DNA of 64,000 nucleotides from Kordiimonas aquimaris (lineage in GTDB: Bacteria > Pseudomonadota > Alphaproteobacteria > Sphingomonadales > Kordiimonadaceae), in the NCBI RefSeq assembly GCF_025574485.1, contig NZ_JAOBPO010000001.1, forward strand, positions 7,501-71,500, in the 5' to 3' direction. Of this stretch, positions 19,257-29,149 are shown one piece after another. The position numbers were made by a program, and so were the translations under genes. Every line of letters starts with the position of its first letter. Positions within the stretch are counted from its first letter, which is position 1. The notes below the pieces were generated by a model, which was given only the letters and a program-made list of their open reading frames with translations, had not been told where the DNA came from and ran no database searches.

Positions 19257-20372
19257 CTATTGAGCAGCTTTCGCCGCAGCGCTGTCCAATTCGGACGCTT
19301 TATTCTCTACAAGCTCAACGATATGATCAACGAGCCTATCGTCAGAAATTTTATGGTCTGTCATGCCGGATAGATAAACCATGTGATTACCGTTACCACC
19401 ACCCGTTAAGCCAATGTCTGTTTCACGTGCCTCACCTGGACCATTCACCACACAGCCAATAATTGAAAGACTCATAGGCGTGTGGATATGAGCTAACCGC
19501 TCTTCAAGTACTTCAACAGTTTTGATAACGGGAAATGCTTGGCGTGCGCATGAAGGACAGGAAATGATCTGCACACCACGGTGTCGCAACCCAAGAGACT
19601 TCAACAGTTCAAAACCAACCTTTACTTCTTCAACAGGGTCAGCCGAAAGCGAAACTCTAATGGTATCTCCTATACCCGCCCACAAAAGTGAACCCAGCCC
19701 AATAGACGATTTCACGGTACCGCCGCGCAGAGCGCCCGCTTCAGTAATACCAAGGTGTAATGGATAATCGCACGCATCCGCCAGACCATGATATGCGGCT
19801 ACTGCCAGGAAAACATCTGAGGCTTTCACGCTAATTTTAAAATTAGTAAAGTCATTGTCTTCAAGTATGCGAGCGTGTTCAAGTGCGCTCTCAACCAATG
19901 CTTCAGGGCAGGGCTCAGCGTATTTGTCCAGCAAGTGCTTTTCAAGCGAGCCTGCGTTTACACCGATGCGCATGGAACAACCGTTCGCTTTTGCAGCTGT
20001 CACAACTTCTTTCACACGTTCAGCAGAACCAATATTACCGGGGTTGATGCGCAAACACGCTGCACCTGCATCTGCTGCTTCCAGGGCGCGTTTATAATGA
20101 AAATGAATATCTGCGACGATTGGTACACCAGCCTCACGACATATTTCAGGCATAGCGGCAGTTGATGCTTCGTCAGGGCAGGAAACCCGAACAATATCTG
20201 CACCAGCTTCCACCGCAGCATGTATTTGTTTGATAGTAGCGGGTGCATCAGATGTAAGAGTGTTGGTCATGGTCTGCACGGTGATAGGCGCATCGCCGCC
20301 AACAGGAACAGACCCAACCATAATCTGGCGGGATTTACGTCTTATGACGTCTCTCCATGGGCGTATACTCAT
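19257..20372 (-). CDS. ispG: 4-hydroxy-3-methylbut-2-enyl diphosphate synthase (flavodoxin)
   Basis: IspG carries out the seventh step of the MEP isoprenoid pathway using a [4Fe-4S] cluster. The 371-residue length fits the bacterial short form. The amino-terminal TIM barrel is visible from [10 protein letters not shown] and includes [12 protein letters not shown] and LRINPGNIG. The cluster-binding cysteines are in ISCPSCARQ and in [13 protein letters not shown] near the carboxy end. The start ATG follows GAGATGGA. It precedes hisS by 20 bases and follows the RodZ-like gene after a 162-base gap that probably holds its promoter. This ispG-hisS linkage is common in Proteobacteria. Confidence 0.97.
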   Translation of the reverse strand: MSIRPWRDVIRRKSRQIMVGSVPVGGDAPITVQTMTNTLTSDAPATIKQIHAAVEAGADIVRVSCPDEASTAAMPEICREAGVPIVADIHFHYKRALEAADAGAACLRINPGNIGSAERVKEVVTAAKANGCSMRIGVNAGSLEKHLLDKYAEPCPEALVESALEHARILEDNDFTNFKISVKASDVFLAVAAYHGLADACDYPLHLGITEAGALRGGTVKSSIGLGSLLWAGIGDTIRVSLSADPVEEVKVGFELLKSLGLRHRGVQIISCPSCARQAFPVIKTVEVLEERLAHIHTPMSLSIIGCVVNGPGEARETDIGLTGGGNGNHMVYLSGMTDHKISDDRLVDHIVELVENKASELDSAAAKAAQ

Positions 20373-20534
20373 TGCTTATTCCATCTCAATAACACAGCAC
20401 AAAACATCTACAGGCCGCGTTATACATCAGCCGCGTTAGCAGTGGAAGCAAAGAAAAATATAGAATGTTATGAAGTTGTATACATGCATGATTTGATAGA
20501 AAATATTAGTTTATGTTTCTATCACGCCGCGACC

Positions 20535-21500
20535 CTAAAATTGAGATAGTGTCGATTGATTAAGAGCAAGGTCCTGAACCAAGGCGCCGCGATCGCCAAG
20601 AGGTCCAATAGTTTTTTGACCGCTAACAACATAAACACCACCAGCGTTGCTTGTTGTTAAAAACAATTCGTCGGTAAGACTCGGCGTATAGTCTTGTCCA
20701 GCACGCAACACACCAGACCACATGGCTGTACCATCGGCGTATGTTAGCTGGAGCCAGCTATCTTCTTGCGCGTGCAGCGTCAATGTTTCATCACTAATTC
20801 TCTCGTCTGTTTGTACATCAGCATTTGCCGCCGAGAAAAACAACGAACCACGTGTATCAATGCCGTCAGCATCTGCATATAGCCAGTTACGGGCAAAGCT
20901 CTCATTCGACAAACTTTGGCTAGAAACAGCAGATAAGAGGCTTACATCTTCTTTCTGGATATAACGTGACTGAATAGCTGCGAGTTGCTGCACTTCAACA
21001 TCAGTTGAAGATGCTATACTACTAGCTTGCCATACAGCTCCTGTCATCTGCGCACTGATAAACATCCAAGAAGCAAAAGCTCCAACAAGCCCTGCAACCG
21101 GTGAAAACCAAGCGGGCCAACCACTTTTCTTGGTAGTTATATGCTTTATGTTTGCAGTCTTTTTCTGCTCGACAACCGGTTTCAACTCAGCAACAGCGCC
21201 ATTTGTCACAAGCGCTTCTTCGGTGGCCTCATCATTCTCTAATGCCAGAAGCTCGTTTTTGAATTGTTGAGCAATAGCAGCATCATCCAAGCCAAGCATT
21301 TTTGCATATGAACGGACGAAACCAACAGCAAAAGTTTGATTTGGTAGACGCGAAACATCATTTTCTTCGATCGCTTCAAGAAAGCATCGCCGAACACATA
21401 TGTCTGCAGCCACATCTTGCAAAGACAGCTTTTGCTCACGGCGCGCAGTGCGCAACATATCAGCAACAGCAGATAAATTTTCTACAGCTTTATTTGCCAT
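20535..21500 (-). CDS. RodZ-like helix-turn-helix membrane protein (DUF4115)
   Basis: The protein has 321 residues. The amino terminus is a Xre-type helix-turn-helix (LRTARREQKLSLQDVAADI... to about residue 75) with the LPNQTFAVGFVRSYAKMLGLD continuation typical of RodZ. A single membrane span lies near 130-150 (WFSPVAGLVGAFASWMF). The carboxy-terminal periplasmic DUF4115 domain contains DSWLQLTYADG and LRAGQDYTPS. RodZ links MreB to the cell-wall elongation machinery; in Alphaproteobacteria related proteins are found beside ispG, as here. The start follows a GGGG site. Whether it truly acts with MreB cannot be told from this window. Confidence 0.9.
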   Translation of the reverse strand: MANKAVENLSAVADMLRTARREQKLSLQDVAADICVRRCFLEAIEENDVSRLPNQTFAVGFVRSYAKMLGLDDAAIAQQFKNELLALENDEATEEALVTNGAVAELKPVVEQKKTANIKHITTKKSGWPAWFSPVAGLVGAFASWMFISAQMTGAVWQASSIASSTDVEVQQLAAIQSRYIQKEDVSLLSAVSSQSLSNESFARNWLYADADGIDTRGSLFFSAANADVQTDERISDETLTLHAQEDSWLQLTYADGTAMWSGVLRAGQDYTPSLTDELFLTTSNAGGVYVVSGQKTIGPLGDRGALVQDLALNQSTLSQF

Positions 21501-21608
21501 AACCCCGTCCTAACGCGATCAGTGATTTGTGTTTGCCACAATTATTCGCTTCTCGCTTGGTATAATCATTTAATCATGTGGCTGTCGAAATAAACACAGT
21601 ATTCTCGG

Positions 21609-21656
21609 CTTTATAAAAGCCATAAACAGCGACTTTATAAAAGCCATAAACAGCGA
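21609..21656. repeat. Exact 24-bp tandem duplication
   Basis: Two identical 24-base units (21609-21632 and 21633-21656) lie in the gap between ptsP and the RodZ-like gene. Each contains TTTATAAAAGCC. On the minus strand each copy reads GGCTTTTATAAAG, so a -10-like TATAAA element is duplicated upstream of the RodZ-like gene. Confidence 0.9.
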
Positions 21657-21775
21657 CAGATCGAAAACAAACGATATCTAACCAGATTCAAATCAACAAA
21701 CAATTAAGCAATAGAGTCAATTAGAATCAAATTTTCTGGGCAAAATAATGGTAAAAACATACAGATAGGATGAAA

Positions 21776-24037
21776 TTACATCTTAATTCCATGATCGCGC
21801 GCGAAATAAATTAACGAGTCGCGAATCGAATGTTCAGTCGATTGAATGTGATCAGACAAGAAGTCATGCAATTGTCGCATATCGACAGACCGCAGCAATC
21901 GTTTAACAGGGCCAACTGATGTAGGTGACACCGATATCTTCTTCAAACCAAGAGCAACTAACGCCATGGCCTCAATCGAACGCCCCCCCATTTCACCGCA
22001 CAAAGTCACAGGAACATTTGCTGCATGACATGCAGAGATAATCATGCGCAGAAATGATAATACTGGCGGCGCAAGCAAATCATAGCGATCTGCTAATTTA
22101 GGGTTTGAACGATCACAGGCAAAAAAGAATTGCATCAAGTCGTTCGTACCAATTGATAGAAAGTCTACTTCAGCTAACAGGCTATCCAGTTGCCAGCTAA
22201 GCGAAGGCACTTCAAACATGCAGCCAACCTTGATGTTTGCAGGTTGTTGTTTGTCAAATTTATCAAGCCGGTCAATTTCTTTCTTGAGTATCGCCTTACA
22301 GCGACGCAGCTCCGCCACCTCGGCAATCATCGGGAACATTACATGCAAATCACGCCCTGCAGCAGCATAAAGCAGAGCACGAAGTTGATATCGCAGTAAC
22401 GCAGGCCTCTCGAGTGCAACGCGAATTGCGCGCATCCCCATCGCTGGGTTTTCTTCAGATTCGCGCGGCAGAAACGGCACTGGCTTGTCGCCGCCTATGT
22501 CCAGTGTTCTAAACACAACCGGCTTATCACCTGCCGCATCCAACACTGCAGAGTAAACACGCGTTTGTTCGTCCACTCTGGGCAGCGCAGGTGAGACCAT
22601 GAACTGAAACTCGGTTCTGAAAAGACCAATACCTTCCGCACCGCTGGTATCCAGGCTGGGCAAATCGGCAAGTAAACCAGCATTCATCAACAGATCAATC
22701 TGTTGACCATCTTTGGTAATGGCCGGCAAATCACGTTCCGCTGCATACTCTGCGAGCAATTGCTCCTGCACCTTAACGGCTTCGCTATAGCCTTCAATGA
22801 TTTCGTCAGATGGGCGGACATAGACGTGGTTTTGTGCTGTATCAACAACAACTTCATCACCTTGCTCTATGTGATTAAGCAGGCCGGAGATCTGCCCCAT
22901 AACGGGGATACCCATAGCGCGAGCAATAATGGTCACGTGCGCCGTCGATGATCCTTCTTCAAGCACCACTGCTTTCAGAAATTGAGGATCATAATCCATG
23001 AGTTCTGCCGGACCAATCGAGCGTGCAACAAGAACACTGTCTTGCGTCAATGGTTGCTTACCTGTGTCTGTATCACCTTGGATGATACGAATTAGGCGCG
23101 CTGCCAAATCTTCAAAATCAAGGATCCGTTCACGCAAATATGGATCGCGAATCTTGGCCATGCGGGCCCGGTTTTCCTGCTGAACACGCTCAACAGCAGC
23201 CTCGGCGGTCAGACCGGAATTAACCGCTTCACGAATTTTTTCCTGCCAGCCACGATCATAGGCAAAAAGGCGATATGTCTCGAGCACCTCTCTGTGCTCG
23301 CCGCCATGCGCCAAGTCAGGATGTTCCAGCATATCTTCAAGTTGCTGCCGCATGCGCGTTATGGCTTCATCAAGGCGCGCAAGCTCTTCATCAACACTTT
23401 CAGCGACCGTTCGCGTAATATGAACTTGTGGCTTCTTCAAAACTGCCACACCTGCACCGATACCTGCCACAAGGGCAATCCCATCAAGTGCAATCGGCTG
23501 ACCAACAGAAGTGGCATCCTCAGATAACTCACCAGCAGCAACAAGATCACCAGAACTGACAAGTTCGGCAAGAACCATGGCAATGGTTTGCAATGCTTCA
23601 ACTTCTTCGGGCATGTAGGTGCGCGGCGTTACATTCTGCACGACCAGAATGCCGCTGACCTTACCGTGGTAAAGAATCGGCACGCCGAGAAAGCTATGAT
23701 ATATATCCTCACCGGTTTCTGGACGGTACGCAAACCGCGGATGGCTTGTTGCCTCGCTTAAATTAAGCGGCAGACCACGCTCGGCAACCAGGCCAACAAG
23801 ACCTTCACCAAAGCGCAACCTTGTGCGGTGCACAGCTTCTGCATTCAGGCCTTCTGTAGCAAAAAGCTCAAGAATGCCGCCAGCACGTGATAGATAAACC
23901 GAACATACTTCCGCTACCATATTTTGGGCAATTACACGCACAACACGGTCAAGCCGCTGTTGAGCAGCACCGTCGCTTGCCATCACACTGTGCAAACGCC
24001 TTAGAAGTAGTCTTGGCTGGCTAACATGGTCAGGCAA
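21776..24037 (-). CDS. ptsP: Phosphoenolpyruvate-protein phosphotransferase PtsP (EI-Ntr)
   Basis: EI-Ntr starts the nitrogen-related phosphotransfer chain by passing phosphate from PEP to NPr (PtsO). The protein has 753 residues. An amino-terminal GAF domain covers about 15-150 (GVPILYHGKVSGILVVQN). The EI domains follow, with phospho-histidine in SSTAHVTIIARAMGIPV, the PEP-binding barrel with FRTEFQFM and FRTLDIGGDKP, and SIGTNDLMQF plus VTLCGEMGG with the catalytic Cys near the end. The start is a TTG after AAGGATG; a later ATG at 23983 would remove 18 residues and is possible. No ptsO, ptsN or ptsH is in the window. It reads in the same direction as lysC and the flavoprotein gene. Confidence 0.95.
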   Translation of the reverse strand: MPDHVSQPRLLLRRLHSVMASDGAAQQRLDRVVRVIAQNMVAEVCSVYLSRAGGILELFATEGLNAEAVHRTRLRFGEGLVGLVAERGLPLNLSEATSHPRFAYRPETGEDIYHSFLGVPILYHGKVSGILVVQNVTPRTYMPEEVEALQTIAMVLAELVSSGDLVAAGELSEDATSVGQPIALDGIALVAGIGAGVAVLKKPQVHITRTVAESVDEELARLDEAITRMRQQLEDMLEHPDLAHGGEHREVLETYRLFAYDRGWQEKIREAVNSGLTAEAAVERVQQENRARMAKIRDPYLRERILDFEDLAARLIRIIQGDTDTGKQPLTQDSVLVARSIGPAELMDYDPQFLKAVVLEEGSSTAHVTIIARAMGIPVMGQISGLLNHIEQGDEVVVDTAQNHVYVRPSDEIIEGYSEAVKVQEQLLAEYAAERDLPAITKDGQQIDLLMNAGLLADLPSLDTSGAEGIGLFRTEFQFMVSPALPRVDEQTRVYSAVLDAAGDKPVVFRTLDIGGDKPVPFLPRESEENPAMGMRAIRVALERPALLRYQLRALLYAAAGRDLHVMFPMIAEVAELRRCKAILKKEIDRLDKFDKQQPANIKVGCMFEVPSLSWQLDSLLAEVDFLSIGTNDLMQFFFACDRSNPKLADRYDLLAPPVLSFLRMIISACHAANVPVTLCGEMGGRSIEAMALVALGLKKISVSPTSVGPVKRLLRSVDMRQLHDFLSDHIQSTEHSIRDSLIYFARDHGIKM

Positions 24038-24099
24038 GGGTCATCCTTCAGTTAATACGGTAAGTTACACTGTAAATTACAGTGCGCGGTATCGTGCTC

Positions 24100-25155
24100 T
24101 TATGTATTGTCTGACGATAAATAAACAACCGCCTGATCAATTAATTCATCAATAATAGCTTGTGTTGGTTGTACAGATTTGACCATTCCAACACTTTGAC
24201 CCGCCATAACCGATCCTGTTTCAACGTCACCGTCTACCACAGCACGGCGCAGCGCGCCGCCCCAGAATTTCTCAATCTGCATTTGAGCATCTTCTTGATT
24301 AAGTTCGCCGCTATGGAATTTTTCAATGACTTCACGCTGTTTCACCATAAAGGCTTCTGTGCCTTCATTTTTCATGGCGCGAACCGGAATAACAGGGAAC
24401 TGCGAATCTATCTGCACACTGGCAACAGCATCGCGTGCTTTACCGTGAATAAATGCCTTTTTGAATTTTTCATGGGCAATACATTCTTCAGCAACAACAA
24501 ACCGGGTGCCAAGCTGTACACCTGAAGCTCCCATTTTCAGATACGACGCGATGGCATCACCGCGGCCAATACCACCAGCAACAAATACTGGCACATCACG
24601 GATGATTGGCAATATTTCCTGCGCCAAAACACTCGTTGATACAGGGCCAATATGGCCACCAGCCTCCATGCCTTCGATAATAAGTGCGTCAACGCCTGTA
24701 CGCACCAACTTCTTGCCCAATGTCACAGTAGGAGCAAAACACATCAGTTTCGCACCAAAGTCTTTAATTTCTTTAATCGCATTACCACTCGGTAGCCCGC
24801 CTGCAAGCACCATATGCGAAACATTTTGCTCGCGGCATACCGCAATCAAATTATCAATATCCGGATGCAAGGTAATCAAGTTAACGCCGAAAGGTTTATC
24901 CGTCATTTCACGCGTTGCAGCAATTTCGGCGGCCAGCATGCTTGTATCCATACCGCCGCACGCAATCACACCAAAGCCACCAGCATTTGAGATAGAGGAA
25001 ACAAGATTGCGTTCCGAGACCCAAGTCATCGCACCACCGAGGATCGCGTGCTCACACCCTAAAAAGTCTGTACCTCTTTGCCAAAGATAAGCAAGTCTCT
25101 CGGCAGCTTCTGCACGTGTGCGCACATTACTTGCCTCTTGAGTTGAACCCACCAT
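24100..25155 (-). CDS. Nitronate monooxygenase-like NAD(P)H/FMN oxidoreductase
   Basis: This is a TIM-barrel flavoprotein of the nitronate monooxygenase / FabK-like group. The start at 25155 follows TGAGGA; a GTG at 25167 would lie inside that ribosome-binding site. The 351-residue sequence shows AILGGAMTWVSERNLVSSISNAGGFGVIACG, shown only in part here, then the FMN-phosphate loops IIEGMEAGGHIG and VFVAGGIGRGDAIASYL with GASGVQLGTRF. Family members oxidise alkyl nitronates or reduce enoyl-ACP; the sequence alone does not separate the two. A fatty-acid role is plausible, but no fab genes are adjacent. It lies 34 bases after lysC, probably in one operon. Confidence 0.9.
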   Translation of the reverse strand: MVGSTQEASNVRTRAEAAERLAYLWQRGTDFLGCEHAILGGAMTWVSERNLVSSISNAGGFGVIACGGMDTSMLAAEIAATREMTDKPFGVNLITLHPDIDNLIAVCREQNVSHMVLAGGLPSGNAIKEIKDFGAKLMCFAPTVTLGKKLVRTGVDALIIEGMEAGGHIGPVSTSVLAQEILPIIRDVPVFVAGGIGRGDAIASYLKMGASGVQLGTRFVVAEECIAHEKFKKAFIHGKARDAVASVQIDSQFPVIPVRAMKNEGTEAFMVKQREVIEKFHSGELNQEDAQMQIEKFWGGALRRAVVDGDVETGSVMAGQSVGMVKSVQPTQAIIDELIDQAVVYLSSDNT

Positions 25156-25189
25156 AAAATTCCTCACTTATATTTTGATCTAAGCTTGC

Positions 25190-26410
25190 TTAAGCTTGGT
25201 CTAAGCCATACGCAGTGTGCAAAGCACGCACTGCAAGCTCTGTATATTCGGCGTCAATAACAACGCTGACTTTAATCTCAGATGTCGAAATTACCTGAAT
25301 ATTAATGCCTTTTTCCGCAAGTGTATCAAACATTTTGCTCGCAACGCCAGCATGGCTGCGCATTCCCAAACCAACGACCGAAACCTTTACAACATCACCC
25401 GTATAACCCAAATCCTTATAATCCAAGGTATCCCGGTTTTCTTCGATGACTTTTACAGTTTTCTTCAAATCATCTTCTGGCACAGTAAATGTTACATCTG
25501 TGGTTTGGCTATTATCTGATGCGCTTTGCACAATCATATCAACATTGACATTGTGCTTGGCAAGCGGCGCAAAAACACCAGAAACCATACCAGGCGTATC
25601 CTTAAGGCCAATGATCGTGACTTTGGCTTCACCGCGTGAATAAGCGATACCACTAACAACTTCCTGTTCCACGATTTCTTCCTCTCCAACAACCAATGTT
25701 CCTGGCAAATCTTCAAAAGACGAGAGCACTTGTGTACGAACACCGTGCTTCATCGCCAGCGCTACTGAGCGCGTTTGTAGTACTTTGGCTCCAAGAGATG
25801 CCATTTCCAGCATCTCCTCATATGTAATTTTGTTCAGCTTTCGCGCCTTAGGTACAATACGCGGGTCTGTTGTGTATACACCGTCAACATCTGTATAGAT
25901 ATCGCAACGATCTGCCGATACCACTGCGGCAAGTGCAACAGCGGATGTATCACTACCACCGCGACCAAGTGTCGTAATGCGGTTATCATCAGCTATACCC
26001 TGAAACCCAGCTATAACAGCTACACGGCCCTCTTTGAAACAGGCTTCCAATGCTTCAGGTTCGATTTCTTCAATTCGTGCCGCACCGTGCACACTATTCG
26101 TTTTCAGAGCAATCTGCCAACCAAGAAACGAGCGCGCCGGTATCCCCATATCCTGCAGCGTGATCGCAAGCAACCCTGACGTTATTTGCTCACCGGCAGC
26201 AACCACAGTGTCATATTCGCGCGCATCATGCATGGGTGCTGCAGTACGGCAATAATCGACCAGTTGGTTAGTCACACCCGACATGGCAGAAACAACAACA
26301 GCAACCTCATGGCCTTCATTGACAGCCTGAGCCACACGCTTGGCAACATTGCGAATACGATCAAGGTCACCAACAGATGTACCACCAAACTTTTTAACAA
26401 TGCGTGCCAT
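25190..26410 (-). CDS. lysC: Aspartate kinase
   Basis: Aspartate kinase phosphorylates aspartate, the first step toward lysine, threonine and methionine. I start at the ATG 26410 (MARIVKKFGGTSVGD), the family's usual start, which follows GGATCTGG; longer forms add an unconserved tail. The protein has 406 residues. The kinase domain shows KFGGTSVGD, VVSAMSGVTN, LGRGGSDTSAV and YTDVDGVYTTDPR. Two ACT domains fill about 265-406 (GMVSGVFAPLAKHNVNVDMI and SHAGVASKMFDTLAEKGIN), the lysine/threonine feedback sites. The gene diverges from ubiG over a 166-base intergenic region. Confidence 0.97.
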   Translation of the reverse strand: MARIVKKFGGTSVGDLDRIRNVAKRVAQAVNEGHEVAVVVSAMSGVTNQLVDYCRTAAPMHDAREYDTVVAAGEQITSGLLAITLQDMGIPARSFLGWQIALKTNSVHGAARIEEIEPEALEACFKEGRVAVIAGFQGIADDNRITTLGRGGSDTSAVALAAVVSADRCDIYTDVDGVYTTDPRIVPKARKLNKITYEEMLEMASLGAKVLQTRSVALAMKHGVRTQVLSSFEDLPGTLVVGEEEIVEQEVVSGIAYSRGEAKVTIIGLKDTPGMVSGVFAPLAKHNVNVDMIVQSASDNSQTTDVTFTVPEDDLKKTVKVIEENRDTLDYKDLGYTGDVVKVSVVGLGMRSHAGVASKMFDTLAEKGINIQVISTSEIKVSVVIDAEYTELAVRALHTAYGLDQA

Positions 26411-26576
26411 TGAATCCAGATCCCGAACAAAGTGTGCTGTCAATTTGACGCAAGACTTGACCCAAAAGAGAGTATAGTGCGTATAGAGGCAGCGCGGTTC
26501 TGTTTAATGGCTGACGATGACCGGCGCAAGCATGGAACGCGCAATAAACTTGCTAATTTGCTGTATTGAGGAAGAA

Positions 26577-27356
26577 ATGTCAGATCAAGACGCGGTAAAA
26601 ACCGAAGGCGTACTAGCTGAAGGGCAGACAGTTGATGCAGATGAGGTGGCATTTTTTGCACGCATTGCAGACACATGGTGGGACCCTAAAGGCCCATTTA
26701 AGCCACTACATCTCCTTAACCCGACCAGACTTTTGTACATCAGGCAGCAAGTCGAAGCGCACTTTAAGCTGGAGGCTGGATTAAAAAAACCACTGGAAGG
26801 CATGCGTCTGCTTGATATCGGTTGCGGCGGTGGTTTGATTTCGGAGCCAATGGCGCGCTTGGGCGCAGATGTTACAGCAGTTGATGCTGCTGAAAAAAAT
26901 ATTAAAACAGCAAGCCTTCATGCCGCACGCTCCGGCCTTAACATAGATTTTCGCAATACAACGGCTGAAGTGTTGGCCGAAGCAGGCGAAAAATTTGATA
27001 TTATTGTCAACATGGAAGTTATTGAGCATGTCGCGGATGTAAACGCCTATCTCACAGCCTGCCATCAACTCCTTAAGCCAGAAGGCATTATGCTGCTGTC
27101 TACCATCAACCGCACCCCCAAGGCTTATCTATTCGCTATTATCGGCGCTGAACGTGTGCTGCGCTGGTTACCCGTTGGCGCACATGACTGGAAGAAATTC
27201 ATCAAACCCAATGAATTAGCTAACTTTCTAGATAATTGCGGCATGGATGCAAGTGCAGTAACAGGGTTTGTCTTCGCACCACTGTCGCAGAAATGGCGGT
27301 TATCTCCATCAGATACTGACGTGAATTACGCGATGAGTGCTACGGTTAAAGCTTGA
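26577..27356 (+). CDS. ubiG: Ubiquinone biosynthesis O-methyltransferase
   Basis: UbiG performs both O-methylations in ubiquinone synthesis. I chose the ATG at 26577 (MSDQDAVK) because GAGGAAG lies directly before it; the open frame extends upstream without a good site. The 259-residue protein has the family's FFARIADTWWDPKGPFKPLHLLNP start, the SAM-binding loop LLDIGCGGGLISEPMARLGADV (shown in part) and the partner motif NMEVIEHV. Near the carboxy end HDWKKFIKP matches the membrane-associated segment of UbiG. The gene diverges from lysC and converges with the DUF1178 gene, with only 23 bases between the stop codons. Confidence 0.96.
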   Translation: MSDQDAVKTEGVLAEGQTVDADEVAFFARIADTWWDPKGPFKPLHLLNPTRLLYIRQQVEAHFKLEAGLKKPLEGMRLLDIGCGGGLISEPMARLGADVTAVDAAEKNIKTASLHAARSGLNIDFRNTTAEVLAEAGEKFDIIVNMEVIEHVADVNAYLTACHQLLKPEGIMLLSTINRTPKAYLFAIIGAERVLRWLPVGAHDWKKFIKPNELANFLDNCGMDASAVTGFVFAPLSQKWRLSPSDTDVNYAMSATVKA

Positions 27357-27379
27357 ATTTACTGTAGAAATCGAAAGAT

Positions 27380-27898
27380 TTAGGCATCAGTCCGGCGCGC
27401 AACCGGGAGAGGTAGTACGTCAATACCCTCCTCAATCAACTCTTTTGCTTCATCAGCAGAGGCATTACCGTAAATACCGCGCTCGTCAGCTTCGCCGTAA
27501 TGGATTTTACGGGCTTCTTCCGCAAACTGGTCGCCAACGTTGTCACAGTTCTTTTCTACATGTTCCTGAATTTTAGACATTACATCTGCAGCTTGCTCGA
27601 CAAGTCGCTCCATCTCGGGTGATGTTGATACAGCCGCTGGCAGCTTGGGCGGGCTAGGTAGTTGTGCCGCAGAAACGGACGTTGATATCTCGGCATCTTT
27701 TGAATGCGTGGGATTGGCCCGGGTTTGATTACCCTTAGCGGACACATTCGGAGCCATCAGGGCTTTTGTTACTGAACTGCTATCGCAGTACGGGCATATG
27801 ACCAGTCCTGCCTGTTTTTGTTGTTCAAAAGCTGAACTGGAACGAAACCAACTTTCAAACTGATGCGCGTTATCGCATTTCAAATCAAAAACAATCAT
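27380..27898 (-). CDS. DUF1178 family protein
   Basis: The protein has 172 residues. Its start MIVFDLKCDNAHQFESWFRS and the CPYCDSSSVTKALMAPNV segment match the DUF1178 pattern, with one upstream Cys (C8) and a CxxC pair that could bind a metal, probably zinc. The middle is a variable linker; the carboxy half has KIHYGEADERGIYGNASADEAKEL, shown as the typical acidic helical end. The family's function is unknown. It lies five bases after the nitrilase-like gene and ends the comF-grxC-nitrilase-DUF1178 set, an order widely kept in Alphaproteobacteria. Confidence 0.94.
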   Translation of the reverse strand: MIVFDLKCDNAHQFESWFRSSSAFEQQKQAGLVICPYCDSSSVTKALMAPNVSAKGNQTRANPTHSKDAEISTSVSAAQLPSPPKLPAAVSTSPEMERLVEQAADVMSKIQEHVEKNCDNVGDQFAEEARKIHYGEADERGIYGNASADEAKELIEEGIDVLPLPVARRTDA

Positions 27899-27903
27899 GA
27901 TGC

Positions 27904-28722
27904 CTACATACTTTCAACACGGATAGGCTGATCATGCCTTAATGCCGGTATTTTGCTTCGTACTGTGTCTACTTGCAACAAGTCAAGGTCAACAACCAAA
28001 GCGCCCACATCCAGTCCGGCATCTGCGATTACGTCGCCCCACGGATTGACAACAAGGCTATGGCCGTATGTTTCCCGGCCCGTTTTATGCATTCCCGTTT
28101 GTGCGGCGGCTAACACAAAGCAACCTGTTTCGATTGCACGCGCGCGCAACAACATATGCCAGTGTGCCGCGCCCGTGGGCTTTGTAAAAGCGGCAGGGCT
28201 TAAGATAATTTTTGCACCAGCATGCGCAAGTGCTCGGTGCAAATGCGCAAACCGCAGGTCGTAACAGATAGTCATACCCATATCAGTGTCACACGCTTTG
28301 GTGAGAACGGCAGATTCTCCGCGTTGATATAGAGCAGATTCGCGGTAGCTCTCGCCGCCGTCCAGATCAACATCAAACAAATGTATCTTGTCATAGCGCG
28401 CGGTGATCTCACCATCCGGATTGATCATGAAAGACCGGTTAGCCAGCTTGCTATCATCTACTTTAATAATTAACGAACCAATATGCAGCCATACGCCAAG
28501 CTCACGTGCCAAAGCCTTAAACTCAACCAATCCTGGATCAGCCGCTTCCACGTAAGCTTTTTTCAACACAGCCTGACGGTTCATCTCCATCAGGTGGGTC
28601 GTTTCTGGTGTAGAGATAAACTGCGCGCCCTTCTCTGCTGCTGCCCGAATATGAAGACATGCCTCAGCAGTTGCGGTGCCTATTTCATCGCCAGTGTTGA
28701 GTTGAATAAGGCCTATGCGCAT
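27904..28722 (-). CDS. Carbon-nitrogen hydrolase, Nit1/deaminated-glutathione-amidase-like
   Basis: This 272-residue protein belongs to the nitrilase superfamily. The catalytic Glu-Lys-Cys triad is visible: E in STPETTHLM (about 40), K in RYDKIHLFDVD (about 112) and C in MTICYDLRF (about 147). KIHLFDVD and the YDLRFAHLHRALAHAGA stretch resemble Nit1, which hydrolyses deaminated glutathione. A repair role of that kind fits its place beside a glutaredoxin gene, though substrate choice is not proven by sequence. It lies nine bases after grxC and five before the DUF1178 gene. Confidence 0.92.
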   Translation of the reverse strand: MRIGLIQLNTGDEIGTATAEACLHIRAAAEKGAQFISTPETTHLMEMNRQAVLKKAYVEAADPGLVEFKALARELGVWLHIGSLIIKVDDSKLANRSFMINPDGEITARYDKIHLFDVDLDGGESYRESALYQRGESAVLTKACDTDMGMTICYDLRFAHLHRALAHAGAKIILSPAAFTKPTGAAHWHMLLRARAIETGCFVLAAAQTGMHKTGRETYGHSLVVNPWGDVIADAGLDVGALVVDLDLLQVDTVRSKIPALRHDQPIRVESM

Positions 28723-28731
28723 ATGTTTTGC

Positions 28732-28992
28732 CTATGATGCCTGTAACATTGTGGTTAATCCACCGCGTGCATCAAGCGCATGCAGATCATCACATCCACC
28801 AACATGCTTGCCACCGATCCAGATTTGCGGGACGGAGTTCACACCGCCTGCTTTTTCACGCATTTCTTTGCGTGCTTTAGGATTCATATCCACGTTTATC
28901 TCGCGAAATGAAGCGCCACGCTGTTTTAACAACGCTTTAGCGCGAAAACAGAATGGGCAGAAGTTTGAGCTGTAAATGACAACGTCAGCCAT
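28732..28992 (-). CDS. grxC: Glutaredoxin 3 (GrxC)
   Basis: This 86-residue glutaredoxin reduces disulphides or glutathionylated proteins at the expense of glutathione. The start MADVVIYSSNFCPFC at 28992 follows AAGGA; longer frames are not conserved. The active site is CPFC (residues 12-15), with the cis-proline in SVPQIWIGG and the glutathione-binding GGCDDLHALD. CPFC replaces the common CPYC, a normal variant. It is transcribed with the downstream nitrilase-like and DUF1178 genes; comF lies 157 bases upstream. Confidence 0.95.
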   Translation of the reverse strand: MADVVIYSSNFCPFCFRAKALLKQRGASFREINVDMNPKARKEMREKAGGVNSVPQIWIGGKHVGGCDDLHALDARGGLTTMLQAS

Positions 28993-29149
28993 TTTAATAT
29001 CCTTAATTATATATCGTGCTTGCTGCCTGCATAACACAGGAACAACCACGTCCGGTAATTCTTATCAATCTAGGCCTATGTAGGTGACAGACCAGATATT
29101 TAAAGAGTTTGACACTACACCTGTTCGTGATCTTCTGACATTCAGGTCA

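Noticed and set aside
24461-25090. A 209-codon frame antisense to the nitronate-monooxygenase-like gene
   Set aside because: It is a shadow of a well-supported gene; its composition is rich in Ser, Pro and Ile as expected from reading a coding strand backwards.
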